The notes under the pieces: generated by a model | What the model was told of the DNA's origin: nothing | Seen by the model: the letters and a program-made list of their open reading frames with translations, nothing else | The model's database searches: none | Position numbers and translations under genes: made by a program | Assembly (NCBI RefSeq): GCF_003412465.1 | Contig: NZ_QTJV01000001.1 | Location: 1,364,001 to 1,428,000 of the forward strand | Direction of reading: 5' to 3' | Origin: Chitinophaga silvisoli | GTDB lineage: Bacteria > Bacteroidota > Bacteroidia > Chitinophagales > Chitinophagaceae | DNA length: 64,000 nt | Shown here: piece by piece, positions 42,844 through 52,064 of the stretch | Numbering within the stretch: the stretch's first letter is position 1 | Layout of the letters: each line of letters opens with the position of its first letter

Positions 42844-43413
42844 ATGACCCGCATTCACAAAGCCCTGATCATCTTCCTCATACTATTTAGCATTCTTATA
42901 ATTATTTTCAGTACGGTACAACTAAGTGCCAACTTATACCAAAGCCATCTTGAAACCCAAAGAGAAGATGATTGGGAAAGCGAAGTGATTCAGCTTACAT
43001 ATTTAAAAGGTCATACCGTAGGTACCAATAGCTGCGTTGGAGCCAGCACTTTAAAAGATGTGCCATTAAGCGTTCATTACCTGGAAGATTCAAGCGGTGT
43101 AAGGGCAAAGGATGCCTGCTCCGGTGTAAGCATATCCATAAACAATATTAAACATGGTATCATGTGGGTTCCTATATTCAAGTATTTTAAATTCGAAACC
43201 ATTGTCCCTGTAAAATTTGAGGAATTTTTATACAGACCCAAAGGAGACAGTATCCTGGTCATGTGGTACCGCATCCACGGCAGGATCAAAGTAACTGGCA
43301 AAATATCTATATATGGTTTTTGTTCCTATAAAGAGGCCCGCCACCTGATGGTCAGGTCAGTATTAGATCATGTCTATACTTCCGTACGTAGGGAAATGGA
43401 TGGCATAAAATAA
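42844..43413 (+). CDS. Hypothetical membrane-anchored protein
   Basis: A 189-residue protein with one N-terminal membrane span (ALIIFLILFSILIIIFSTV) and an extracytoplasmic domain of about 155 residues with three Cys (NSCVGAS, KDACSGVS, YGFCSYKEA). No family is recognised. It starts 38 bases after the hairpin element and is separate from the gene before it. Confidence 0.55.
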   Translation: MTRIHKALIIFLILFSILIIIFSTVQLSANLYQSHLETQREDDWESEVIQLTYLKGHTVGTNSCVGASTLKDVPLSVHYLEDSSGVRAKDACSGVSISINNIKHGIMWVPIFKYFKFETIVPVKFEEFLYRPKGDSILVMWYRIHGRIKVTGKISIYGFCSYKEARHLMVRSVLDHVYTSVRREMDGIK

Positions 43414-43420
43414 ACCTGCT

Positions 43421-43519
43421 ATGACACCTAAAGAAGCAATCATCTGCACCCTGCTGATTTTTGTATTGTCATCACCTTCAGCCCCTAATTACCCATCTCA
43501 TGGTGCGTCGGTCGTATAA
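43421..43519 (+). other. Possible 32-residue leader-like ORF
   Basis: It begins MTPKEAIICTLLIFVLSSPS, which looks like a signal peptide, but the frame ends 12 residues later inside the 3' end of the convergent gene. It may be the stub of a deleted gene or chance. It lies 8 bases after the preceding stop codon. Confidence 0.2.
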
Positions 43520-43824
43520 ATATATGCAGTGGTCGTTGTGCCGTCTTCCAGCTGCACCTCTACACTTACCCGGTAATATCCTTCACCTTCAAATTCATCC
43601 AGCGCAGTCCAGGAATTGGCCAGCTGATCGGAGTAGAAGATATAGCCGGGAATTTTGCCTGTACCGCTAAGCACTACACCAGGATATTCCTTACCCGGGC
43701 CGAAACCGGATGTGTAGTGAGTACCATAAATGAACCCTTTCTTAAATGTACCACCAATAGCCTCAAGAATGTGCGCATTTTCTTCATTCGGGCGCAAAGT
43801 GCCGTATACAAACAAACGATTCAT
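43498..43824 (-). CDS. Gamma-glutamylcyclotransferase-family protein
   Basis: A 108-residue protein with the fold signature near the start (FVYGTLRPNEENAHILE) and the catalytic-type Glu in LDEFEGEGYYRVSV. Members cyclise gamma-glutamyl amines or resemble AIG2/YtfP proteins; the precise substrate is not predictable. It is 30 bases downstream of the acyltransferase gene's 5' side and reads the opposite way from the hypothetical before it. Confidence 0.82.
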   Translation of the reverse strand: MNRLFVYGTLRPNEENAHILEAIGGTFKKGFIYGTHYTSGFGPGKEYPGVVLSGTGKIPGYIFYSDQLANSWTALDEFEGEGYYRVSVEVQLEDGTTTTAYIYTTDAP

Positions 43825-43854
43825 GATACAAAAGTAGGCGAATGGTAGAATTTA

Positions 43855-44592
43855 CTATTGATTTTCAATACTTTTCCTGACAGCATTCTCTGCTTCCAGC
43901 AAAACTTCCTCTGCGGATCGGCCGGCAGTTTCAATAGGAGCAAGGATAGTCCAGCTCATTTTTTCAAAAGTGCTGAGTGGGAATTTTCCGTACCTGAAAA
44001 ACTTCCAGCTGCCATTAATGGCGACAGGAACTATGAGAGCATTGGGCACTTTTTTGAGAAGAATGCTCACCCCGCCGGTCATGAAAGGCTTCATTTCGCC
44101 ATTCCGGCTACGGGTACCTTCAGGGAAGATGACGGCAGACCAGTTCTTTTCCTGCATACGGGCACCCAGTTTGAGCAGCTCACCCATAGACTGCTTTTTA
44201 TCTTTACGGTCAATGTTCGCGGCACCTCCATACTTCAGGTTAAAGCTAATGCTGGGAATACCACTGGCCAGTTCTATTTTGGAAACAAATTTAGCATGGT
44301 GTTTCCTCAAGCCCCAGATCAGGGGTGGAATGTCGTACATGCTCTGGTGGTTAGCCACGAAGATAATCGGACGGTCAGTAGGCAATGCCTGCTGGTTCAC
44401 AAAGCGGGCCCGGCTGCCGAGCAGGAGATAGGTACAGGATAACAGGCCGTTCAGTATATCAACGGAGGTTTTATGGGCTTTATAGCCTCCTGTTTTAAGA
44501 CAGAGCCACTGGATAGGGTGGAAAATCAATAAGAGACCACCAAAGAATATATAATGGATGGGGGATAGAAAGTATCCAATCAGTTTCTTCAT
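43855..44592 (-). CDS. 1-acyl-sn-glycerol-3-phosphate acyltransferase
   Basis: A 245-residue PlsC-type enzyme that converts lysophosphatidate to phosphatidate in membrane lipid synthesis. Motif I is NHQSMYDIP, motif III is FPEGTRSRNG, and VPVAINGSWKFF is typical of the C-terminal half. The N-terminus has one membrane segment (YFLSPIHYIFFGGLLLIFHP). The length is normal. Confidence 0.9.
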   Translation of the reverse strand: MKKLIGYFLSPIHYIFFGGLLLIFHPIQWLCLKTGGYKAHKTSVDILNGLLSCTYLLLGSRARFVNQQALPTDRPIIFVANHQSMYDIPPLIWGLRKHHAKFVSKIELASGIPSISFNLKYGGAANIDRKDKKQSMGELLKLGARMQEKNWSAVIFPEGTRSRNGEMKPFMTGGVSILLKKVPNALIVPVAINGSWKFFRYGKFPLSTFEKMSWTILAPIETAGRSAEEVLLEAENAVRKSIENQ

Positions 44593-44726
44593 TGTATCGA
44601 TGCTTTTTTCTATAAACCGGCTGCAAGATAGCGCTGTTTAGGCTAATAACGCATGATGATAATCATTGGAGCATATTGAAATTTTTATATATTTATATTT
44701 TTAATAACCCTAACCTATACTCACTT

Positions 44727-44857
44727 ATGCTTACACCGCAGGAATTGGAGGACAATGTACAATATGTGCTGGAATGACAGAGCACTATAAAGATGATAAT
44801 GAAATCCACCAGATGCTTCGTATGAAAGGACTGGAAGAAGACTTATCAATATTTTAA
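44727..44857 (+). pseudogene. Two tiny overlapping frames, possible gene remnant
   Basis: The sequence MLTPQELEDNVQYVLE stops in an ATGA overlap with MTEHYKDDNEIHQMLRMKGL and a few more residues ending at 44857. Both are protein-like in composition, and a one-base shift would join them. No family is recognised. This is all I can see in the 469-base gap 44593-45061 apart from the hairpin element at 44918. Confidence 0.25.
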
Positions 44858-44917
44858 GTATAAGAAGCGAATGAAGCAGGAGGAGAATATTGGCGCTATT
44901 GGCGTAATATAAACAGG

Positions 44918-45003
44918 AAGAGCCTGTATCAAAAGTGATTTGAAGTTATTGAGCATTCCATATCTTCAAATTCTTAACATTTTACTTTTGCTACAGGCTC
45001 TTT
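44918..45003. repeat. Hairpin element with TGTATCAA outer stem (copy 3)
   Basis: The outer arms (AAGAGCCTGTATCAAAAGT at 44918-44936 with ACTTTTGCTACAGGCTCTTT at the right end) pair over about 19 bases with one mismatch. Inside is a TTTGAAG/CTTCAAA hairpin. It shares only the TGTATCAAAAGT arm core with copies 1 and 2; its interior is different and shorter. No gene ends next to it. Confidence 0.55.
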
Positions 45004-45061
45004 AATTTAAAAAAACGGGCTTTCTTTCCTCCCTGGGTGAATTCCCGCTTTCATACATATG

Positions 45062-45601
45062 CTATACCTGGATAAATGTAGGCGTATGTTGTGTATGCCG
45101 GAGAAAATCATTGAGTATCCAGTCCCGGCTTATTTTCATATAGCCCCTGGGCGTACCGTCACTGCAGCCATACCATTCTTCATTAAGTACATCTTTGTCA
45201 ATCATCACCTGAACTTTGTTTTCCTTGTCCAGCAGGGTCCCAAAGATGGTGGCACCGCCTACCGGGGTCCCCAACAGCTTGTTTAATAACTCCACAGAGG
45301 CAAATGATACCCTCGGAATTCCTACCGCACTGCTGAAATCTTTGGTAACGAAAGGCTTATCGGCAGTCGTCACAAAGAGGTAGAAATTAGTCTGCTGCCG
45401 GTTGCAAAGAAAGAGGGTCTTCACGATCTGTACGTTCAGCTTTTCATTGATCAGGATACAATCTTCCATGGTAATGGCTTCGTCCGTATCCACCCTTTCG
45501 AAAGGTACCTGCATGCGTTGCAGGGTGGTATACACGAGCTCCTGCAGCGGTGTCCTAAATTCGGCTGGTGGTGTCTTTTGAATGTCGCTGATATAGAACA
45601 T
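45062..45601 (-). CDS. Prolyl-tRNA deacylase-like (YbaK/ProX family) protein
   Basis: A 179-residue editing-domain protein that would hydrolyse mischarged tRNA (typically alanine or cysteine on tRNA-Pro). Family features are NVQIVKTLFLCNRQQTNFYL, VTTADKPFVTKDFSSAVGIP, VSFASVELLNKLLGTPVGGA and KVQVMIDKDVL. The late HPxxN-like motif is not obvious (GCSDGTPRGYMKIS), so it is somewhat divergent. It lies 3 bases after the transporter gene on the same strand. Confidence 0.78.
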   Translation of the reverse strand: MFYISDIQKTPPAEFRTPLQELVYTTLQRMQVPFERVDTDEAITMEDCILINEKLNVQIVKTLFLCNRQQTNFYLFVTTADKPFVTKDFSSAVGIPRVSFASVELLNKLLGTPVGGATIFGTLLDKENKVQVMIDKDVLNEEWYGCSDGTPRGYMKISRDWILNDFLRHTQHTPTFIQV

Positions 45602-45604
45602 TGA

Positions 45605-46471
45605 TTACCTTTTTAATGATTTGAAATAATTCATAACTGAAATGGCCGCCAGCATGATGACGATACCTGTCACCTGTACCAATGTAATTCTTTCATGAAG
45701 AATAAAATGTGCGCATAACACGGCTACAGGAAATTCGATCGTCATCAGTATGGCACTGGTCCCTGCCCCTATTTTCGGAATACCCACGGCAAAGAGGGCT
45801 GTAGGTATCGTAGTGCCAACGATTGAAAAGAACAAAGCCCATAGCAGGAAACCCGCACCAAAGTGATTATGTGCGCTAATAGTACCTGCATTGATCACAA
45901 AAATAGTCAGAGCGGAGCCTGCCATAATGAGGGCACTTTTCGTTTGCCAGTTCCCCCCTTTACCTACCCGGCTGTTAGCCACAATATAGAGGGCATAAGC
46001 GAGAGAGGCAGATAAGGAAAAGGCGATACCCTGCCAGGAAATGGCGAGTGCTCCTTCCCGCAGCAGATCACCGGCCATGATAGTGCCGGTTAAAATAAAG
46101 AACACTGTGATGAGTTCCGGCCTGCCGGGCCGCTGGTGGAAGATGATCCATTCCAGCAGGAGACTAAACCAGGTGAACTGCATCAGGATGACAATGGCCA
46201 AAGATGCAGAAATATAGCTTACAGACTGGTAATATAGAAAATTTGCAAGACCTATCGCACTACCGGTGAGCAACAGGGAAATCCATGACTTGCCCCTAAG
46301 CGCTGTTTTCCCGGGAATGCATCCCAGGAACAGGGCGGACAGCAAGGCTTGTGCAAAGGATATTTCGGCCGCATAATAGCCCCAGGTATATGACATTTTA
46401 ACGAATGACGACATCGTTCCATACATAGCGCCTCCCAGCAATACCATGAATGGGTATTTGAAATTTTTCAA
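45605..46471 (-). CDS. EamA/DMT-family membrane transporter
   Basis: A 288-residue permease with ten membrane spans in two EamA halves (MVLLGGAMYGTMSSFVKMSY to ILTGTIMAGDLL, then AISWQGIAFSLSASLAYALY to the end). The PKIGAGTSAILMTIEFPVAV segment is typical. These proteins export metabolites or amino acids; the substrate is unknown. It is co-directional with the deacylase gene at a 3-base gap. Confidence 0.88.
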   Translation of the reverse strand: MKNFKYPFMVLLGGAMYGTMSSFVKMSYTWGYYAAEISFAQALLSALFLGCIPGKTALRGKSWISLLLTGSAIGLANFLYYQSVSYISASLAIVILMQFTWFSLLLEWIIFHQRPGRPELITVFFILTGTIMAGDLLREGALAISWQGIAFSLSASLAYALYIVANSRVGKGGNWQTKSALIMAGSALTIFVINAGTISAHNHFGAGFLLWALFFSIVGTTIPTALFAVGIPKIGAGTSAILMTIEFPVAVLCAHFILHERITLVQVTGIVIMLAAISVMNYFKSLKR

Positions 46472-46654
46472 AATAAAAGATTTGTGTGCACGGACGGTGC
46501 ACAGGTTGTAAGAAAGAGAACCGGTTGATTAGCTTATTGTGCTACCGGGGGAGGCGTATTGGAAACAAAGAGATGTTGCATGACCTAAAGATAAGAACTT
46601 TTTAACAGCACGGAATAGGCACCTATGCCTGACGAACCATAGGTGCATCCATAA

Positions 46655-46680
46655 AAAAAGCCGGAATCTTTCCGGCCTTT
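46655..46680. terminator. Terminator near the end of the hypothetical gene at 46686
   Basis: A hairpin (AAAGCCGGAA with TTCCGGCCTTT) has A and T flanks. It lies just past the stop of the leftward gene. A second inverted repeat (46619-46627 with 46638-46646, GCACCTATG/CATAGGTGC) follows it. Confidence 0.75.
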
Positions 46681-46685
46681 AAAAA

Positions 46686-47270
46686 TTATTCTGCAACCTG
46701 CTGCACCCGATCCATCTTCACAATATCCTCCGCCAGCTGAAACATCACTTTACAACTCTCATAGTTAAAAGGATGCACACCATAAATCAGGCATTTACGC
46801 TCTTTTACCTCCACATTCAGGTCCTGCACCGTCATAATCTTATTAAAAAACTCAATACCAATCACCTGCTCAATCGTACCCGGATCAGTAGATTCCAGGA
46901 TGTATTTATGATTGAAAGCCGGCACCGTCTTTACCTTCACCGAATTAGGCAAATATAAATTGAGGAATTTATCATTCTCAGTATTAGCTGTAATCTTAAA
47001 TTCTGGCAATGGATGCGCCAGGTTGATACAGACACCCGCATATCTGGAATTATCCGCCGCGTTAGATTTGGCTGCATTCCTGTACTTGACAAAAATTACT
47101 TGTTGTAAACTATTGGCAAGTCTCCAGGCATAAGTAATTTTAAAATTACCACCCTGGCGAAAAGAAGAAAATTGGCCCAAATTGATTTCTTTGATCGACT
47201 CTTTCGTCAGTGGGAAATCCTTTTTTAATTCAGCGAGTATTTCTTTTTCCTGCTTTGCGTCTTCAGCCAT
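46686..47270 (-). CDS. Hypothetical 194-residue protein
   Basis: A soluble protein with no leader. It begins MAEDAKQEKEILAELKKDF and ends KMDRVQQVAE, with alternating strand-like segments (NFKITYAWRLANSLQQVIFV, FKITANTENDKFLNLYLP). I do not recognise a family. It is a single-gene unit ending at a good terminator. Confidence 0.6.
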   Translation of the reverse strand: MAEDAKQEKEILAELKKDFPLTKESIKEINLGQFSSFRQGGNFKITYAWRLANSLQQVIFVKYRNAAKSNAADNSRYAGVCINLAHPLPEFKITANTENDKFLNLYLPNSVKVKTVPAFNHKYILESTDPGTIEQVIGIEFFNKIMTVQDLNVEVKERKCLIYGVHPFNYESCKVMFQLAEDIVKMDRVQQVAE

Positions 47271-47550
47271 GTTGAGTTTTTAGTTGTTTAACCAGGTCAA
47301 ATGCATAGGTAACTGGAACATTCTAATCTTTCGATCTACATAGATGCTGAAGAATTGAAATATGGTTTCCATTTGATGTTGTGGTCTGCACCTGCATTTT
47401 CATAGTATAGTTTCAGTTACAAATATAATAACTCTTACACATTAGTGCAATCAGGTGGATAAATTTATTGATTATCAATAATTTATATCTTCCTGTAGCG
47501 GGTTTCACCGGGGCGGGCTGATCACTAACAAACAAAAACCTGGAAAAACT

Positions 47551-48228
47551 TTAATTCCTTACTATCAATTCAATACAATGATGCTTCACCCTCCCCGGAT
47601 CAATCCTCTTCCGCGTACCTTCCAGCTTGCCAAGCGTAATTGTATCATTTATAAAATGCTGTATAAACAAGCTCCCTTCAAATCCCCGCAACCCCAGATC
47701 ATCTACCATTGCCTGCAAATCCTCCTCATGCAGCAAATCTGCATGCACAGTCGTCCTGATTTCAAATTTTACATCCCCTCTCATCAATAGCTCCAGCGTT
47801 TCTTCAAATTTTGTATACAATGAAGACTGCGTAACAGCAAAATATTTACCCGCCGGTGCCTTATAATCCAGCGCTACATAATCTATCAAGCCATGCGTAA
47901 GGAGGTCCGCCATCATCCCCGGGTTTGACCCGTTCGTATCTACCTTTACCAGCCATCCCTCCGCTTTCAGCTGACGGCAAAAATCAGGCAGCCCCTTATG
48001 CAAAGTACACTCACCACCACTCAGGACCACCCCATCCAGCAAGGCCTTCCGCCTGCTTAAAAACGCCAGGGCATCTGCATAACTCTGCGTTCCCTTTCCC
48101 AGCACAATTCCCGGGTTATAACAATACACACATCTCATATTACAGCCTGCAAACCAAAGTATGCAGGCTGTCTTATCCGGATAATCCAGTAGGGTAAAAG
48201 GTGAAATACTATGAATCGGTTTATTCAC
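47551..48228 (-). CDS. nrdG: Anaerobic ribonucleotide reductase activating protein (radical SAM)
   Basis: A radical-SAM activase that makes the glycyl radical on NrdD. The cluster motif is CNMRCVYCYN (CxxxCxxC), preceded by PFTLLDYPDKTACILWFAG; VVLSGGECTLHKGLPDFC is the SAM-binding GGE motif. I prefer the GTG at 48228 (VNKPIHSISPFTLLD), giving 225 residues and an 8-base overlap with nrdD. The frame stays open to 48282 with a TTG/ATG-poor extension inside nrdD. It looks like the broader NrdG/PflA-like type used in Bacteroidota. Confidence 0.9.
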   Translation of the reverse strand: MNKPIHSISPFTLLDYPDKTACILWFAGCNMRCVYCYNPGIVLGKGTQSYADALAFLSRRKALLDGVVLSGGECTLHKGLPDFCRQLKAEGWLVKVDTNGSNPGMMADLLTHGLIDYVALDYKAPAGKYFAVTQSSLYTKFEETLELLMRGDVKFEIRTTVHADLLHEEDLQAMVDDLGLRGFEGSLFIQHFINDTITLGKLEGTRKRIDPGRVKHHCIELIVRN

Positions 48229-50413
48229 TACAACTCTTTTCTGTAAAATGTACCCTTTGCTTATGCTCTCCCTTCTTACCAATATTAAAACTCTCCACAG
48301 GCCTGTGATACCCCATTACCCGTGTATACACCAGGCACTTCTGACGCTCATCCTCACACACCGGGCAATATTCATGTTCCCCTGAAAGATACCCATGCTC
48401 CGGACAAATACTAAACACAGGAGTTACTGTAATATAAGGCAACCTGAACTGGGATAATACCTTCTTCACCAGGTTACGACACGCCTCGGGGGTACTGATC
48501 TTTTCCCTCATATACAAATGCAATACCGTCCCTCCCGTATACTTACACTGCAACTCATCCTGCAATAAAAGCGCCTCAAAAGGATCATCTGTATAATCCA
48601 CCGGGATCTGTGAACTATTGGTATAATAGATATTATTATCCGTCCCCGCCTGTATTATCTCAGGGAAACGTTTCTTATCCTCCTTCGCAAACCGGTAGGT
48701 AGTACCCTCCGCCGGCGTAGCCTCCAGGTTATAGAGATTGCCTGTCTCTGCCTGGTACTGCGTCATCTTGTTGCGAATATGTTCCAGCACCGCAGCCGCC
48801 ATCTCACGACCTGTTTCGGATATAATATCATCCTGGTCATTCGTAAAATTCCGGATCATCTCATTGATACCATTCACACCAATAGTAGAGAAATGATTCC
48901 TGAAATGCGTAAGGTAGCGTTTTGTATAAGGGAACAATCCCCTGTCATACATATCCCGGATAAAGACCCGCTTCTTTTCCAGCGTTGATTTCGCCAGGTC
49001 CAGCAAAAGATCAAGACGTTTGTACAATGCATGTGCATCACCTTTATACAGGTAGCCCAGCCGTGCCATGTTAATGGTCACCACCCCAATACTCCCCGTC
49101 ATTTCTGCACTTCCAAAAAGCCCGTTTCCACGCTTCAGCAATTCACGCAGATCCAGTTGTAATCTGCAACACATGCTCCTCACCGCATTGGGCTTATAAG
49201 CATTTGGATTCTCCACACGATTCCCATTGTCATCATAGATGTACTGACTGCCAATAAAATTCTGAAAATAAGAGGAACCTATCCGTGCTGTGTTTGCAAA
49301 GAGCAGATCTGTATTCTCCCCATACCAGTCAAAATCCTCCGTGATATTCACCGTAGGAATTGGAAATGTAAAAGGCTGACCGTTCGCATCGCCCTCCGTC
49401 ATCACTGTATAATACGCCTTATTGATCATATTCATCTCCTGCTGAAAATGAATATAGGTCAGCTCTGATAATCGCTCAACACCCCTGTCTTTTGCTTTTT
49501 GAATGATGACAGGATCTGTAATACCCTCAAAGAGATGAAGATCTTTCTTAGTCGGGAATTGTAATTTTAAATCCTCCGGCACCGTCCAGTCAATCGTAAT
49601 ATTCGTAAAGGGAGATTGTCCCCAGCGGGCCGGCACATTCAGGTTATACACAAAACTCCTCACCGCTTTCAGGACCTCTTCATAAGCTAAATGATCCTTA
49701 AAAACATAAGGTGCCAGGTAAGTATCAAAAGAGCTGAAAGCCTGTGCACCAGCCCATTCGCTTTGCAGGATGCCCAGGAAGTTCGCCATCTGCCCGAGTG
49801 CTTCCCGGAAGTGATTGGGCGGCCTGCTTTCCACACGTCCTCTTACACCATTGAAACCTTCATTCAGCAATGCACGTAAACTCCATCCTGCACAATACCC
49901 CGTCAGACAATCAATATCATGAATGTGAAGATCCCCGTTCCGGTGCGCATATCCCTCTTCCTGTGAATACACTTTATCCAGCCAGTAATTCGCAATGATC
50001 TTTCCTGCTACATTGTTCACCAGGCCAGCATTGGAATAAGATGTATTCGCATTGGCATTGATGCGCCAATCCGTTTGTGAAATGTATTCTTCAATAGTTT
50101 GCGTACTATCCACCAGTGTCGTAGCCGGAGTCAGACCATGCACATGCTCCCTTTGTAATTTGCGGGTATGCCTGTACAACATAAATGCCCGCATCACCTC
50201 AAAATGACTGTGTGCAAATAATTCCTTCTCAATGATATCCTGGATCTCTTCTACCGACCATACCTCTTTATGTAAAAGTTGTGCATTCACCTGCTGGTAT
50301 ATCGCCTCATCAGGTTTTTTATTCACACTGATGAATCCCTTTTCTATAGCGTCTTTTATCTTAAAGGCTTTAAAGGGCTCGAACTCACCATTTCTTTTGA
50401 TAACGTAATTCAT
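48221..50413 (-). CDS. nrdD: Anaerobic ribonucleoside-triphosphate reductase (class III)
   Basis: From the ATG at 50413 (MNYVIKRNGEFEPFKAFKIK) this is 730 residues. An N-terminal ATP-cone (about 1-95) controls activity. The glycyl-radical barrel follows with HIHDIDCLTGYCAGWSLRAL and RMCCRLQLDLRELL-like segments. The C-terminal zinc site is CPEHGYLSGEHEYCPVC, and the radical Gly lies in TRVMGYHRPVESFN. It makes deoxyribonucleotides without oxygen. The frame is open to 50479, but the extension has no family match. Together with hydrogenase and nos genes it supports anaerobic growth. Confidence 0.95.
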   Translation of the reverse strand: MNYVIKRNGEFEPFKAFKIKDAIEKGFISVNKKPDEAIYQQVNAQLLHKEVWSVEEIQDIIEKELFAHSHFEVMRAFMLYRHTRKLQREHVHGLTPATTLVDSTQTIEEYISQTDWRINANANTSYSNAGLVNNVAGKIIANYWLDKVYSQEEGYAHRNGDLHIHDIDCLTGYCAGWSLRALLNEGFNGVRGRVESRPPNHFREALGQMANFLGILQSEWAGAQAFSSFDTYLAPYVFKDHLAYEEVLKAVRSFVYNLNVPARWGQSPFTNITIDWTVPEDLKLQFPTKKDLHLFEGITDPVIIQKAKDRGVERLSELTYIHFQQEMNMINKAYYTVMTEGDANGQPFTFPIPTVNITEDFDWYGENTDLLFANTARIGSSYFQNFIGSQYIYDDNGNRVENPNAYKPNAVRSMCCRLQLDLRELLKRGNGLFGSAEMTGSIGVVTINMARLGYLYKGDAHALYKRLDLLLDLAKSTLEKKRVFIRDMYDRGLFPYTKRYLTHFRNHFSTIGVNGINEMIRNFTNDQDDIISETGREMAAAVLEHIRNKMTQYQAETGNLYNLEATPAEGTTYRFAKEDKKRFPEIIQAGTDNNIYYTNSSQIPVDYTDDPFEALLLQDELQCKYTGGTVLHLYMREKISTPEACRNLVKKVLSQFRLPYITVTPVFSICPEHGYLSGEHEYCPVCEDERQKCLVYTRVMGYHRPVESFNIGKKGEHKQRVHFTEKSCSE

Positions 50414-50719
50414 GGCTTGTAATGGGTTTAAACATTCTTCATGCTTCGGGCTGCAAAATACCGGATCGATAGCTGACACGTTTTAAAACTTGTCAACAGG
50501 AAGTGCGTAAAAAAATAATGAAGAATAGCTGGTTTTAGCGCCGGAATTTTAAAAATAAGCGCGGGAAAATTAAGACTGGTAAGACTCATTGATAAAACCA
50601 TGATGACGGTCAGCGTTTTGTAACCGGTTTAAATTGAGTTATATAAATATAAATATTCATTATGTTGTATTTGGATTTTATTATATTTGTTCCATAGCAT
50701 TTTGTTAACAACAAGTAAT
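50414..50719. promoter_or_regulatory. Divergent control region between nrdD and the hypothetical at 50720
   Basis: TATATTTG at 50682-50689 matches the TAnnTTTG element for the rightward gene, giving a predicted start near 50696. TGATGACGGTCA at 50601-50612 is one base off the TGAT-N4-ATCA dyad seen before nos and hyd; it could be a weak site for the same regulator on nrdD. Confidence 0.35.
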
Positions 50720-52015
50720 ATGGGACTATTAGACATCTTCAAAAAGAAAGAACAGCCACAAGACATTGATTTGTTTACCTTAATGAGCCGATACTATGAA
50801 CACATTGTCAGGTTTATCATCATGCAGCAACAGGGAAACAATGCCCCCATCTCTGCCTACGAAAGGAACGATGGCTCCGTAGCCGGATTTCTTTTCCTCA
50901 TTGGGAAAGATAAATCCTACAATTTATCAGCCGATGATGCGGTGAGTAAGATGGAAGAGAGGTTCGAACGGCAGCTTGCAGCAGGTGAAATTAATTCCTA
51001 TGTCGTTTTATTTCATGCTGATTATGATGAGCAAACCTCCGGCGCAATCGTAGTGCAATATCATTTCAGCACCGGACAAAAAGGTAAGATTGCATGCCCG
51101 TATAAAATAGATGGAGAGCAGATTTCTTATCACAATTTTACAGGCTTTAGTACTGAACAAACCAACCTTATTTTCGGTATAGAACTGGCAAAAGAAAAGA
51201 ATTACTTTGAAGACCTGGAAGAGATTGTCGCACCGTCAACAACCAACCAGGCCGGACTGACGATCGCCAAAGCGAATACCTATGATATGAGCAATACATG
51301 GGCCGCTATATTTGGTTTTGAATCTTACAGGCAGCCCGGCGGTAGTAATGCACTGAGAGAATATTTCGTTAAGGGCATCCTTAATGAACCTGTATATGAA
51401 AACAATGGATTGAAAGTAAGTGAAGTAGAATTTGATGATGTGAAGTTTAGAGTGCTCATCGAGAATGAAAGGGCCAAAACGATCATTCCTGTGATCAAAA
51501 CAGATTACTTTATTGATGTAGAGAATAAGTTCATCAGTGAATGGGAGAATGTAGATAACCTGGAAGCAGTGATTACAGGTGCCGGCAAAGATACATTTGG
51601 TATTACCTATTTTGCAACCGACTATGCGGAAAACAGGGAGCTTTATTTAAAGCAGAAGAAGCACCTGGTTAAGATCAGTGGTATTGTGTATGTATTGGAT
51701 ATTTATACCAATGACGATGAGGGAGAGCTGAAGTACAGTCCTGAATATACAGCTTACATCCCGAATAAAGACCTTGCACAGTGTGGCTGTTTTGATTTTA
51801 TCGGGGAGGTGGAGGACCTGAAGGAAACTGTGCTGCTGGAAGATGGCGCTTTAAAAGGGTATATCATGAAAGTACGCCTGGTGACCAATCCGGATGTGAA
51901 GGATTTCTTTACCATAGATATGTATGTAGTACCTGAGAATATGCGATTTGAGGGGCTGAGAAAGGGAATGAAGGTAACAGGCATGTTCCAGATGATGGGC
52001 GAATTAGTAAAGTAA
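50720..52015 (+). CDS. Hypothetical 431-residue cytoplasmic protein
   Basis: From the ATG at 50720 (MGLLDIFKKKEQPQDIDLFT) there is no leader or membrane span. A C-terminal part (about 295-431) has OB-fold-like strand patterns (HLVKISGIVYVLDIYTND, GLRKGMKVTGMFQMMGELV). I do not recognise a family. It is a single-gene unit with a promoter element upstream and a very strong terminator after it. Confidence 0.65.
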   Translation: MGLLDIFKKKEQPQDIDLFTLMSRYYEHIVRFIIMQQQGNNAPISAYERNDGSVAGFLFLIGKDKSYNLSADDAVSKMEERFERQLAAGEINSYVVLFHADYDEQTSGAIVVQYHFSTGQKGKIACPYKIDGEQISYHNFTGFSTEQTNLIFGIELAKEKNYFEDLEEIVAPSTTNQAGLTIAKANTYDMSNTWAAIFGFESYRQPGGSNALREYFVKGILNEPVYENNGLKVSEVEFDDVKFRVLIENERAKTIIPVIKTDYFIDVENKFISEWENVDNLEAVITGAGKDTFGITYFATDYAENRELYLKQKKHLVKISGIVYVLDIYTNDDEGELKYSPEYTAYIPNKDLAQCGCFDFIGEVEDLKETVLLEDGALKGYIMKVRLVTNPDVKDFFTIDMYVVPENMRFEGLRKGMKVTGMFQMMGELVK

Positions 52016-52016
52016 T

Positions 52017-52060
52017 AAAAAAGTAAGGCCGGAGAAACTGATCTCCGGCCTTACTTTTTT
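52017..52060. terminator. Strong bidirectional terminator
   Basis: A perfect 19-bp inverted repeat (52017-52035 with 52042-52060) has a six-base loop and A6/T6 ends, between two convergent genes. Confidence 0.92.
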
Positions 52061-52064
52061 TAAA

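Noticed and set aside
47466..47480. TTGATTATCAA palindrome as a further Crp/Fnr site
   Set aside because: The half-sites have the wrong spacing (not N4), and it lies downstream of nrdG rather than in a clear promoter.
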